Below are positions 7,482 to 15,861 of a DNA stretch of 43,584 bases, in pieces. Source of the stretch: Deltaproteobacteria bacterium (GTDB lineage: Bacteria > Desulfobacterota > DSM-4660 > Desulfatiglandales > HGW-15); NCBI GenBank assembly GCA_019313825.1, contig JAFDAM010000010.1:1-43584 (forward strand), read 5' to 3'. The stretch's first letter is position 1; each line of letters opens with the position of its first letter. The notes under the pieces were generated by a model, which was not told the DNA's origin, did no database searches, and saw only the letters and a list, made by a program, of their open reading frames with translations. A program made the translations under genes and the position numbers.

Positions 7482-8675
7482 TTATCCTCGATTATGCTGC
7501 ATAGCCTTGCCCTTTTGACCATCCAGCAATAGCATAGTCAATACACCCAACACAGCAAATATGGCCATCGCATTAAAACTCCACATGTAGTTACCGGTAA
7601 CATCCCGTAGACTCCCGGCAACGTATGGGCCCAGGGCCGCTCCAACACCGACGGAAGTACCTATGATACCGAATCCCAATCCCATTACGGATGGGGGAAG
7701 AAGCTCCGCAGGTAAAGCGAATATGGCAGGAGGAAGGAGTGCCGCGAAGACGCCGAGAGAGATGGCATACATGGCGGAATGAGCGGGAAACCTTGGCATC
7801 AGATAGTATAAGACAGCCATTGCGCCAAAGCTAACCGATATCATCAGCCACTTTTTTCCTATCTTGTCAATCATGATCCCGACCAATGGTGATAGAATCA
7901 TAGCGCCCCACATCGGATAACTCGCGAGAAGTCCCGCATGAGTAATATCCTCACCTAATGTAATAAAGTAATCAGGGGCATAGGTAAAATATGTGATTTG
8001 TGAAGCATTAAAAAGCGCCCATGCCGAACCCACCAACCAGATTCCCAAACCCGCCTTCTTAATCGTGGTTGACAGGTCCATTTTTTCTTTATTCACATGC
8101 CTCTCATATTCTCTCTTCCGATATAACATGAGGAAAAGGCACAACGCCAATATACATGAGACCAAAGTGATTGATATTGGCGTTCGCCAGCCGAACCTTA
8201 ACGCGATAACACCCATAAAATTAAGGGCCAGGATAGTACCAAAGGGCATGGCGGTGTTGAAAACTCCCATTGACAAGCCAATCTCCCGGTCATGGAACCA
8301 GGATGTAATGGCCATCGGGGATATTACATTGAAGACTGTTACTCCCGCGCCAGCCACCAGACGACCGAGGCCCAGGACCCAATAGCTACCCGCAAGGGAT
8401 ACAGTCGTAGTCCCGAGTGCCATGGCAAGCAAAGCGACACTGCCGATCCTTTTTGCCCCATACCGATCCACCAGCACGCCACCTGGAAGCGCCAGAAAGA
8501 TCCTCGGCAATGAATACAGGCTCATCAGCCCTCCGGCCCGGGCATAGGAGATGCCAAAGGTGGTGACCAAGATACCCAGAATTGGGGGGATGCTCTGAAA
8601 TGTTATGGCATGCGCAAAAAGGCAAAAGGTCATCAGCCACATGATAGTCCAGCGATAGCCATGGGTGACATTCAT
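7482..8675 (-). CDS. MFS transporter, substrate unknown
   Basis: A 397-residue protein with twelve predicted helices. The MFS loop 2-3 signature reads GGVLVDRYGAKR, and a charged central loop falls at about 190-205 (YRKREYERHVNKEK). It resembles the broad NarK/CynX-like part of the superfamily, but no substrate motif is visible. It is transcribed divergently from the KptA-like gene and alone on its strand. On the minus strand CTGGAG precedes the ATG by about 12 bases. It is not closely similar to the MFS protein at 5645-6898, so this is not a tandem duplication. Confidence 0.85.
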   Translation of the reverse strand: MNVTHGYRWTIMWLMTFCLFAHAITFQSIPPILGILVTTFGISYARAGGLMSLYSLPRIFLALPGGVLVDRYGAKRIGSVALLAMALGTTTVSLAGSYWVLGLGRLVAGAGVTVFNVISPMAITSWFHDREIGLSMGVFNTAMPFGTILALNFMGVIALRFGWRTPISITLVSCILALCLFLMLYRKREYERHVNKEKMDLSTTIKKAGLGIWLVGSAWALFNASQITYFTYAPDYFITLGEDITHAGLLASYPMWGAMILSPLVGIMIDKIGKKWLMISVSFGAMAVLYYLMPRFPAHSAMYAISLGVFAALLPPAIFALPAELLPPSVMGLGFGIIGTSVGVGAALGPYVAGSLRDVTGNYMWSFNAMAIFAVLGVLTMLLLDGQKGKAMQHNRG

Positions 8676-8865
8676 ATCAATTTACTCCAGTACGCTTGAC
8701 GTAGATTCTTTACCGGGTCAAGAGAGGGCTGGTTAACACATCAAGGGACATAAGTCAATCAGCTCAACGGGAAGATCCAAATGCCTTTTGTTCCTGAAAA
8801 TATATATACATCTACATCAGATTTTATTCCGATTATGTGATATATATCCACTATAAGACTGGTGT

Positions 8866-8894
8866 TTGACAGGTATATGAGAATGTGGTTCAAT
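8866..8894 (+). promoter_or_regulatory. Candidate promoter for KptA-like gene
   Basis: TTGACA at 8866-8871, a 17-base spacer, then TTCAAT at 8889-8894. The -35 is perfect and the -10 matches four of six. It lies 60 bases before the TTG start at 8954 in a 278-base divergent intergenic region in which I see no gene. Confidence 0.35.
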
Positions 8895-8953
8895 CTTAAA
8901 ACCTGAGTAGTTACGGATCAATATTATATAAAGACCCTGAAAAAGAGTAGGAT

Positions 8954-9688
8954 TTGTCGAAAAAGCATCGAATACGAATCGAGGACCTGAGTCGATTCAT
9001 GGTCTATATTCTCGGGCACAGGCCATATGAGTTCTGTCTGGTCCCTGACACTGAAGGCTTTATCACCCACAAGGAACTTCTCCGGTCCATCCATGAAGAA
9101 CCGGGATGGAGCCATGTGAGACAGGGTAATATCAATGAGGTATTGTTAGGCAAAGACAGGGCCCTTTTTTTTGCAGAGGACAAACGAATCAGGGTCCTGG
9201 ACAGGCGGTGGGAACTTGATCTTGATAGCCCGGCTGAATTACTGCCAAAGCTCCTGTTTATCGGAATAAGGAGAAAGGCGCACCCTTTTATCATGGAAAA
9301 GGGTCTCAGGGAAATAGCCGGCAGTCATCATATCCTGTCATCGCGTGAAATGGCCGAACGAATAGGTCGACGCCGTGATCAGCGGCCTGTTTTACTTGAG
9401 GTTATGGCTGATAAAGCGCAGAAAGAGGGTATCCTGTTCCATACCTTTGGAAATCTCTTTCTGACCAAAGAGATACAGGTCAGATATATTGCAGGCCCGC
9501 CCGTACCGAAAGAGGTAATAAAGTCGAAGGAAGCAAAACCTAAAAAAGAAGAGATCAAACCCCCTGATTTTCAGGCAGGCACCTTTGTCCTGGTTGAAAG
9601 CAGGGATATGGATCGGTCTCGCAGGAATAGAGGCAAGAAGAGAAAAGGATGGAAAGAGGAGGCAAGGAAATTCAGGCGAAAAAGATAG
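8954..9688 (+). CDS. KptA/Tpt1-like RNA 2'-phosphotransferase homologue, degenerate active site
   Basis: A 244-residue protein that aligns along its length with KptA/Tpt1, which removes a 2'-phosphate from RNA using NAD+. Family-like stretches include LSRFMVYILGHRP with a following GFITHKELL (N-terminal winged-helix lobe), KGL then HHILSS, and PVLLEV then GILFHTFGNLFLT (C-terminal NAD lobe). Several hallmark residues are altered: the Arg-His of the LRH motif is Gly21-His22, the RAxxGHS motif reads RVLDRRW (80-86), and the YHGT motif reads LFIGI (101-105). A lysine/arginine-rich tail of about 60 residues is added. Catalysis may be lost or changed; RNA binding through the basic tail is possible. 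The TTG start is chosen because GAGTAGGA precedes it and the next ATG would cut off conserved sequence. Confidence 0.75.
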   Translation: MSKKHRIRIEDLSRFMVYILGHRPYEFCLVPDTEGFITHKELLRSIHEEPGWSHVRQGNINEVLLGKDRALFFAEDKRIRVLDRRWELDLDSPAELLPKLLFIGIRRKAHPFIMEKGLREIAGSHHILSSREMAERIGRRRDQRPVLLEVMADKAQKEGILFHTFGNLFLTKEIQVRYIAGPPVPKEVIKSKEAKPKKEEIKPPDFQAGTFVLVESRDMDRSRRNRGKKRKGWKEEARKFRRKR

Positions 9689-9802
9689 ATATGCTCAGGC
9701 TAAAGGCGCAAGGCGAGTTTGTGTCTCTTAGCAACAACTCCCTCAAAGGCCCTTAAACAGCATATTTCCAATAATGATGGTTCTGAGTTTAACTTCATTA
9801 TG

Positions 9803-10036
9803 TTAACCGCAGACAGACGCAGACTAAATCTAAATGGTTGGGCGACCTGCCCAACCATTAATTGCCATGCCTAAAAAACCTGGTCCCAAGACCTTGTTTA
9901 CTTCAAAGACAGCCCCATTTATGGCAAAGGTTATTTCATTGATATCCATAGTTATTCTCGCGAAACGATGGCCCTTTTGGCCGGGCAAGTCGCCCGGTCA
10001 AAACGTCTGTGTCTGTCTGCGTCCGTCTGCGGTTAA
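9803..10036. mobile_element. MITE-like element, 22-bp terminal inverted repeats
   Basis: The 234-base segment starts with TTAACCGCAGACAGACGCAG (9803 on) and ends with its reverse complement (10015-10036), with 21 of 22 matches. Inside are two strong hairpins: an 11-bp stem at 9833-9859 (ATGGTTGGGC, loop GACCT) and a 12-bp stem with one G-U at 9975-10003 (CCGGGC, loop AAGTC). There is no transposase. A 68-codon open frame inside spans the hairpins and is probably not a gene. It lies between the convergent kptA-like and mtaB genes; the remaining flanks (9689-9802, 10037-10103) hold nothing else I recognise. Confidence 0.65.
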
Positions 10037-10103
10037 TTAAGAGACTCTTTTACCTGCTTATCCGCAAGGCATAGCTCGGGATATTACATCATTGCTGAGA
10101 ATC

Positions 10104-11414
10104 TTACACCAAAGATTTTCCAATAATACCGTCTTCTGATATCCCTTCCATCCTGACCGTAACCATACTGTTCTTGATAAACCTTGAGGATGGGAAGGCA
10201 ACCTGCAGATAGTTGTCACTCAATCCCCTGACCATGTTTTCCCTCTCCGACACCCGACCTTCCACAAGCACCTGAAACTCCTTTCCCAGACAGGACCGGT
10301 AGAATGCCTCTCGTTTTCTCTTACCAAGGTCCCTCAATTCTCCTGTCCTTTTCTTGATCACCTGCTGATCGACCTGATCAGGAAAGCCTGCCGCAGCTGT
10401 CCCCTCTCTTGGCGAAAACGGAAACACATGGAGATATGAGACAGGCAGATCATTAATCAGGGAAAAGGTATTTTGATAGGCGCGTTGGTCTTCTCCGGGG
10501 AAACCGGCCATTGTGTCCACGCCTATGGCTGCCATGGGTATATTTTTATGGATACGCTCCACAAGTCCTGCAAACTCCCTTGCAGTATAGTGCCGGTTCA
10601 TCTTCTTCAGGATTCGGTCGTCTCCGCTCTGGAGTGGGATATGGAAGTGTCTGCAAAGCCATTCTTCAGACGCCATCATCCCTATCAATTCCTGGTCTAT
10701 CTCGTTCGGCTCCAGGGAACTGAGTCGAATTCTCAAAGGCAGCCCTTCTCTCCCTATCTCACGAAGTAGTCCCTTTAGCCCAACCCCCTTGTCCAGGTCA
10801 ATGCCGTATCGACCCAGGTGTATCCCTGTGAGCACTACTTCCTTGTAGCCCTTGTCAGACAAGGATTGAAGCATGCGTATAACGTTTGCAGAATCAAGGC
10901 TCCTCAGGGGACCCCTTGCAAAAGGCACAATACAGTAAGTACAAAATGACTCGCACCCGTCCTGGATCTTTAAAAAGGCCCTGGTCCTGTCCATAAAACC
11001 CTTTATGGGAAGGAAATCAAAGGGCGTCTCTTTTCTGAAATCCTTTGAGATAAGGCATGATCCGCATGAACCCAGACTGTTTCGCAGGATGGCCGGCAGT
11101 TGAGCCTTTTCAGTATTCCCGGCTATGATGCCAAGGCCCTCTATGCCGGAAAGCTCTTCAGGAAAGACCTGGGCATAACAGCCGACAGCCGCGGTCATCC
11201 CTGAAGGATTCTCCCTTATGGCCTTTCTTATGGCCTGCCTTGACTGGCAAGAGGCTCTCTGGGTCACGATGCAGGTATTAACGACGGTGACGTCTGCCTC
11301 GTCATCCTTTGAGACCTGGCGCCATCCAGCGTTAATAAGCGACTCAATGAGAAAGGCAGACTCATACTGGTTCACCTTGCAACCGAGGGTTACTATTTTG
11401 AAAGATGTCGCCAT
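10104..11414 (-). CDS. mtaB: tRNA threonylcarbamoyladenosine (t6A37) methylthiotransferase MtaB
   Basis: A 436-residue radical-SAM enzyme that adds a methylthio group to t6A37 of ANN-decoding tRNAs. The domains are in the family order. The UPF0004 domain has cluster cysteines C12, C48 and C79. The radical-SAM core has CxxxCxxC at 154-161 (CESFCTYC). A C-terminal TRAM-like region follows (about 375-436). The N-terminal sequence VTLGCKVNQYES is typical of the MtaB (YqeV) branch rather than MiaB or RimO. It lies downstream of mnmA on the same strand, so two tRNA-sulfur enzymes are probably in one operon. The 120-base spacer consists largely of heptamer repeats that reach to within two bases of the ATG, and no ribosome-binding site is visible. 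Confidence 0.93.
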   Translation of the reverse strand: MATSFKIVTLGCKVNQYESAFLIESLINAGWRQVSKDDEADVTVVNTCIVTQRASCQSRQAIRKAIRENPSGMTAAVGCYAQVFPEELSGIEGLGIIAGNTEKAQLPAILRNSLGSCGSCLISKDFRKETPFDFLPIKGFMDRTRAFLKIQDGCESFCTYCIVPFARGPLRSLDSANVIRMLQSLSDKGYKEVVLTGIHLGRYGIDLDKGVGLKGLLREIGREGLPLRIRLSSLEPNEIDQELIGMMASEEWLCRHFHIPLQSGDDRILKKMNRHYTAREFAGLVERIHKNIPMAAIGVDTMAGFPGEDQRAYQNTFSLINDLPVSYLHVFPFSPREGTAAAGFPDQVDQQVIKKRTGELRDLGKRKREAFYRSCLGKEFQVLVEGRVSERENMVRGLSDNYLQVAFPSSRFIKNSMVTVRMEGISEDGIIGKSLV

Positions 11415-11559
11415 TAGTGATCAGTAATTCGGTTATCGGTTATTAGTTATCAGTTGACATTGGACCTCACGCCCTGCGCTATGCCCTTTGCGCTATGCGC
11501 CATGCGCCCTGCCCTTTGCGCCATGCGCCCTGCCCTATGCGCCCTGCGCTTTGCGTCTT
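11415..11559. repeat. Tandem heptamer arrays, two families
   Basis: Two abutting arrays with an exact 7-base period. About 11416-11457 holds units such as CGGTTAT, CGGTTAT, TAGTTAT, CAGTTGA. About 11470-11559 holds about twelve units of the GCGCCAT type, with variants GCGCTAT, GCGCCCT, GCCCTTT and GCCCTAT. The second array runs into the 3' end of mnmA, encodes its last six residues and supplies its TAG stop. The first reaches the mtaB start. They resemble in form the heptamer STRR repeats of cyanobacteria. Confidence 0.8.
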
Positions 11560-12608
11560 ATCCACCCTCCGCCCAGGAGGCGTTCTCCACCATAACAGAC
11601 AAGGGCCTGCCCGGGAGTCACGGCCGACTGAGGTTCATCAAACTCCAGCCTGACCTTGTCCGGAGATATAATCTCAAGCCGGCCAGACGCTGCATCATGC
11701 CTGTAACGGATCTGGGCCATCACCTTCATAGACCTTTCCGGAGGCGCTCCATTCACCCAGTTAAACGAATCCGCATCCACGCTACGAGAAAAAAGATCTT
11801 CTTTTCTCCCAACGATCACCTGATTCCCCTCCGGTCTTATCTCCATGACATAATACGGCCGGGACGAGGCTATGCCTAGCCCGTGCCTCTGGCCGACGGT
11901 ATACTGATAGGTCCCTGAATGCTCACCCACTTTTCTTCCGGTTCTGTCGATGATATCCCCCTCTTTTTCTAGGCCTGGTCCCTCTCTGTGCTCAAGAAAC
12001 CGACGGTAGTCATTACCAGGGATAAAACAGATCTCCTGGCTCTCCGGTTCTAACCGGGTTGGCAGCTTCATCTCTTGCGCAAGACTGCGGGTCTTCTCCT
12101 TTGTCATATCTCCCAGGGGGAATACGGATCTTTCTAAATGTGACCGGGTCAGGCGGTGCAGGAAATATGACTGCTCTTTATCCCTGTCCTTGCCCCTAAA
12201 AAGCTCCACAGACTGACTTTCCCCTCTTATAAGCCTCACGTAATGTCCTGTAGCTATATACCTGATCCCATCTTTTTCAGCATTGCGGAGAAGACAGTCA
12301 AATTTTATTACCTGATTGCACATGACACAAGGGTTCGGGGTGAGACCTCTCAGGTATGAGTCTGTAAAGGGGTCAACAACCAGCCGGTTGAACTCCTCTT
12401 CCATATCCTCGAAGGAGATCGGAATGTTTAGGTGTTCGGCGACCCCTTTGACCAGATCTATCTTCGCGCTTCTTTTCTCAGGAGAGGTAGGGAGCAGGAG
12501 ATGGAGACCCGCCACACCCCACCCTGCTTCTTTTAACAGGGCAGCAGCAAGAGAGCTGTCCACCCCCCCGCTCAGGGCCACCAATACTGTAGAGGGTTTT
12601 ATTTCCAT
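11535..12608 (-). CDS. mnmA: tRNA 2-thiouridylase MnmA with CxxC motif
   Basis: A 357-residue enzyme that makes 2-thiouridine at U34 of Lys, Glu and Gln tRNAs. The ATP pyrophosphatase loop SGGVDSS is at 13-19, C194 sits in SQEICFIPG, and the GHY and YTVGQRHGLGI motifs are standard. In most MnmA proteins the first catalytic motif is DxxC; here residues 94-97 are CVMC, which gives three cysteines (C94, C97, C194). Three cysteines in this geometry resemble the [4Fe-4S]-dependent thiolases of the TtuA/NcsA kind, so cluster binding is a reasonable inference. The last six residues (RKAQGA) are encoded by the heptamer array, after the usual GGGWI ending. It lies 21 bases downstream of a two-cluster ferredoxin gene. 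No clear ribosome-binding site is visible. Confidence 0.93.
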   Translation of the reverse strand: MEIKPSTVLVALSGGVDSSLAAALLKEAGWGVAGLHLLLPTSPEKRSAKIDLVKGVAEHLNIPISFEDMEEEFNRLVVDPFTDSYLRGLTPNPCVMCNQVIKFDCLLRNAEKDGIRYIATGHYVRLIRGESQSVELFRGKDRDKEQSYFLHRLTRSHLERSVFPLGDMTKEKTRSLAQEMKLPTRLEPESQEICFIPGNDYRRFLEHREGPGLEKEGDIIDRTGRKVGEHSGTYQYTVGQRHGLGIASSRPYYVMEIRPEGNQVIVGRKEDLFSRSVDADSFNWVNGAPPERSMKVMAQIRYRHDAASGRLEIISPDKVRLEFDEPQSAVTPGQALVCYGGERLLGGGWIRRKAQGA

Positions 12609-12629
12609 GACAGATATTTCATATCCGGA

Positions 12630-13055
12630 TCATTCAAGCAGACTCTTGTCAAACTTGGCTTTCATGGCCTGGGCCGGGCACGCTGCCACGCATAATTCAC
12701 AGGCACTGCATTTGTCCCTGTCAAAGATAACCTCCATTTCCGGTCTTTTTATATAAAGGGCATTGGTTGTGCATACGGCTGTGCAGGCGCCGCACTGAAA
12801 ACACATCTCTTCATTCCTTCTGATATCCTGCCCGATGCTTTCCACCTTTATTCCAAGGTCCTTCAGATAACGAACCCCTTTATGGTAATTTTTACGCCGG
12901 CCGCTCAATTCCATTACCATGAAGCCCTCTTTTCTCGGATAGACGGTCGCCTTAAGGATATTGAATGTAAGGTCGAACTTTGTCACCAGGTTTACGACTA
13001 TGGGCTCATTAACGATATTTTTTGGAAATCTTAGTGAAAGAGTCTTTGAATACAT
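12630..13055 (-). CDS. NIL-domain ferredoxin with two 4Fe-4S motifs
   Basis: A 141-residue protein. Residues about 4-77 form a NIL domain, a small fold named after its conserved NIL tripeptide, here FNILKATVYP. Residues 80-135 hold two 4Fe-4S motifs: C85, C88, C91, C95 and C116, C119, C122, C126. In methanogens and sulfate reducers NIL-ferredoxins act with a DUF39 protein to build homocysteine from sulfide and aspartate semialdehyde. No DUF39 gene is present in this window. Here it precedes mnmA by 21 bases on the same strand, so it may instead feed electrons or sulfur to MnmA. AAGGAG precedes the ATG. The 132-base gap to the aminotransferase upstream is clear of genes. Confidence 0.88.
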   Translation of the reverse strand: MYSKTLSLRFPKNIVNEPIVVNLVTKFDLTFNILKATVYPRKEGFMVMELSGRRKNYHKGVRYLKDLGIKVESIGQDIRRNEEMCFQCGACTAVCTTNALYIKRPEMEVIFDRDKCSACELCVAACPAQAMKAKFDKSLLE

Positions 13056-13187
13056 TGAATTACTCCTTTGTATTTTCTGTATTCCAACATGGTTTCAGCC
13101 GACCTAAATGTCAACCGGAGTAATAATCCAAGACCAGAGGATCTCGATCAGTGGTTTTCATTTAATGATCATAATAGCCGATATTTA

Positions 13188-14366
13188 TTAAAACCTTTTA
13201 ATCACCTTCTCAAAGCCGGACAAGGACCTCTCAATGGTAGTGTCGGCTATGCAGTATGCGATCCTGAAATGTCCGGGACCGCCAAAGCCGCTCCCCGGAA
13301 CTGTCAGAATATTCTCCTCCTGAAGCGCGGACACAAATGCCACATCATCTTCTATCGGGGTCCTGGGGAAGAGATAAAAGGCGCCGTCAGGCTTATCAAT
13401 CTCATACCCGCATGATGCCAGCCCTTCACACAGCATATCCCTTCTATTCTGATAGATAGATATATCTACGCTGATATCCAGCAGACCGGTGATTGCCTTC
13501 TGCATAAGGGCCGGGGCATTTACAAATCCGATCACCCGGTTACTGAATACCATACCCGCGGCGATAATATCCCTGTCCGAGATATCGGGATTGAGGGCCG
13601 CATACCCTATCCTCTCCCCGGGCAGAGAGAGGTCCTTGGAAAAGGATGTAACCGCGAAACTCTCGCTGTAGGCGTCAAATATACTCGGTACGATTATACC
13701 ATCATAGACAATCTTTCGATAGGGCTCATCAGAGATGAGATATATGGGCTGACCAAATTTCCTGCTGCAATCCGTAAGTATCGTTCCCAGTACATCAAGC
13801 TCCCCTGGGGAGTAGACCTTTCCGGTCGGATTATTCGGGGAATTTATCAGAACAGCCCTTGTCTTCTCTGAAACGGCATCCTTAATGGCATCAAGATCAA
13901 GGGAGAAATCAGGCATAGTGCTCACTATCCTGGGCACGCCCTGATGATTATCCAGATAGAAGTTGTACTCCACAAAGTACGGGCTGGGTATTATCACCTC
14001 TTCACCGGGGTTAAGGATGGTCTTGAGGATGACATTCAATGCCCCCCCCGCCCCGACGGTCATGACAATATCATCAGGTGAAAACGCCGCCTGATTGTTC
14101 CTTGTGAGATAGTCGGCCACTGCCTGTCTTGTATCGGTATAACCGGCATTTAACATATACGCATGCTGACCCGGGGTATCGTCCTCCACCAGTCTCTTAA
14201 GGGCCTGCTTAAACTCAATGGGCGGCTCCAGGTTCGGGTTGCCCAGACTGAAGTCAAAGACGTTTTCTTCACCGAATTCCGCCTTTCTCATAGCTCCTTC
14301 TTCAAACATTTTTCTGATCCAGGAAGAGCCTTTAATAGCATCCTGGATCTTTTTTGAAGCCGACAT
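13188..14366 (-). CDS. PLP-dependent class I/II aminotransferase
   Basis: A 392-residue fold-type I aminotransferase, probably of the aspartate/aromatic group. Visible features are NSPNNPTGKVY (binds the cofactor), SDEPYRKIVYDG, the lysine of SFSKDLSLPGERIGY that forms the Schiff base, and FRIAYC near the C-terminus, with an Arg for the substrate carboxylate. The exact substrate cannot be read from the sequence. The ATG is preceded by GGAGG. It is first in a minus-strand run with the NIL-ferredoxin, mnmA and mtaB. If the ferredoxin served sulfur amino-acid synthesis, an aspartate-pathway aminotransferase nearby would fit, but this is inference. Confidence 0.85.
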   Translation of the reverse strand: MSASKKIQDAIKGSSWIRKMFEEGAMRKAEFGEENVFDFSLGNPNLEPPIEFKQALKRLVEDDTPGQHAYMLNAGYTDTRQAVADYLTRNNQAAFSPDDIVMTVGAGGALNVILKTILNPGEEVIIPSPYFVEYNFYLDNHQGVPRIVSTMPDFSLDLDAIKDAVSEKTRAVLINSPNNPTGKVYSPGELDVLGTILTDCSRKFGQPIYLISDEPYRKIVYDGIIVPSIFDAYSESFAVTSFSKDLSLPGERIGYAALNPDISDRDIIAAGMVFSNRVIGFVNAPALMQKAITGLLDISVDISIYQNRRDMLCEGLASCGYEIDKPDGAFYLFPRTPIEDDVAFVSALQEENILTVPGSGFGGPGHFRIAYCIADTTIERSLSGFEKVIKRF

Positions 14367-14455
14367 CTCGATACCTCCATATAATAGTGGAGTTAAGATA
14401 GTAAGTTTTTCCTTTTTTGTAAAGTTATAGTGAGAGACAGGATAACCATTTCACA

Positions 14456-14490
14456 ACGCCATGCGCTATGCGCTATGCGCCATGCGCCAT
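14456..14490. repeat. Short heptamer array
   Basis: Five exact 7-base units of the same family as at 11470-11559: ACGCCAT, GCGCTAT, GCGCTAT, GCGCCAT, GCGCCAT. It lies in the 293-base divergent region between the aminotransferase and pfp genes. I see no other gene there. Confidence 0.75.
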
Positions 14491-14659
14491 AGCCCTCCTC
14501 CCGTATAGACAGAGCCCATTGATACTGATATGTAAAAAAGGTCAGGTATTTCCATATTTAACATGAATAATTACTTTCCTAATAACCAAAGTTAGGTTAG
14601 AATGCCGGGAGTTTTTTTTCATGGCTTTTTTATTGATTAAGTAACCTTGAAAGGAGTCT

Positions 14660-15829
14660 ATGATGAGAAAGAAAAAACCCACAATCGGCATTCTTACCGG
14701 CGGCGGGGATGTGCCGGGTCTTAATCCCTGTATCAAGGCCCTTGTTAACCGGGCATACAGTGAAGGGATCAGGGTTGTCGGCATAAGAAGGGGCTGGAGC
14801 GGGGCCCTGCATTATAATCCTAAAGACCCCAAGGGAAATCGGGAGTGCGTTATGGAACTGACCTTGTCAGACGTCAGGACCATCGACCGTACCGGCGGAA
14901 CCTATCTGCATACATCCAGGACCAACCCAAGCGCAGCCAGGAAAAAGGATGTCCCGGCCTTTCTCAAGAGAAAGTTTAAAAAGGGGGAAGATGTAAAGGA
15001 TTTTACATCCCTCGTATTAAAAAATATGGAGCACATGAGTATCGACGCTATTATCCCCATAGGGGGTGACGACACCCTCAGTTTCGCGGACAGGATGCAT
15101 CGAGAGGGATTCCCTGTCATCGCCATACCCAAAACCATGGATAATGACGTCTTTGGGACCGACTACTGCATCGGGTTCTCAACTGCCGTCACCAGAAGCG
15201 TGAGCTTCATCCACGCCCTCAGGACCTCAACGGGCTCCCATGAACGTATTGCGGTTATTGAGCTTTTCGGCAGGTATTGCGGCGAGACCTCCCTGATATC
15301 CGCATACCTTGCCGGCGTAGACCGCTCCATCATCTCGGAGGTCCCGTTTGATCTTAACAAACTCGCGGAACTCATCATGGATGATAAGAAGGCCAACCCG
15401 AAGAACTATGCCATGCTCACCGTATCCGAAGGCGCCACCATGACCGGCGGTGATATGCTCCTTTCAGGTGCGTCCGATGCCTATGGCCATAAAAAACTGG
15501 GAGGGATCGGAGAACTGACCGGCACCATGTTAAAGGAGATCACAGGAGAGAATGTCCTGAATCAACGGCTCTCCTATCTGATGAGAAGCGGCACCCCTGA
15601 CTCCCTGGATCTGATGGTGGCTGTCAATTATGCGAATATGGCTATCGACCTCTTCCTGAAGAGCATCTTTGGGAGGCTTGTGGCACTGAGCGGCGGGATC
15701 TATACGGATATTCCCTTAAGTACCGTCTCCACCGGGCAGAAGAGAGTGGATGTGAGAGAGCTCTACGATGTAGAAGAGTATCGGCCAAAGATCCGGCATG
15801 TTGCCGGTAAACCCATGTTTTTATACTAA
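14660..15829 (+). CDS. pfp: Phosphofructokinase, pyrophosphate-dependent type
   Basis: A 389-residue enzyme interconverting fructose 6-phosphate and fructose 1,6-bisphosphate. Two diagnostic residues point to pyrophosphate rather than ATP as phosphoryl donor: GGDDT at 135-139 (ATP enzymes have GGDGS) and PKTMDND at 157-163 (ATP enzymes have PGTIDND). The substrate-binding stretches [17 protein letters not shown] and SEGA are present. PPi-dependent enzymes run the step reversibly, which is common in anaerobes that save ATP. AAGGAG precedes two adjacent ATG codons; the second, at 14663, has the better spacing. The gene is followed 32 bases later by ispG on the same strand. Confidence 0.9.
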   Translation: MMRKKKPTIGILTGGGDVPGLNPCIKALVNRAYSEGIRVVGIRRGWSGALHYNPKDPKGNRECVMELTLSDVRTIDRTGGTYLHTSRTNPSAARKKDVPAFLKRKFKKGEDVKDFTSLVLKNMEHMSIDAIIPIGGDDTLSFADRMHREGFPVIAIPKTMDNDVFGTDYCIGFSTAVTRSVSFIHALRTSTGSHERIAVIELFGRYCGETSLISAYLAGVDRSIISEVPFDLNKLAELIMDDKKANPKNYAMLTVSEGATMTGGDMLLSGASDAYGHKKLGGIGELTGTMLKEITGENVLNQRLSYLMRSGTPDSLDLMVAVNYANMAIDLFLKSIFGRLVALSGGIYTDIPLSTVSTGQKRVDVRELYDVEEYRPKIRHVAGKPMFLY

Positions 15830-15861
15830 TCTAAATAAGAGAGATCTAACAGGAATACAGA

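Noticed and set aside
9834-10040. 68-codon frame inside the 9803-10036 element
   Set aside because: Its codons are read through two strong hairpins and a terminal repeat; no protein-like pattern is seen.
11470-11559. CRISPR array
   Set aside because: The units are seven bases with no spacers, so it is a tandem microsatellite-like array.
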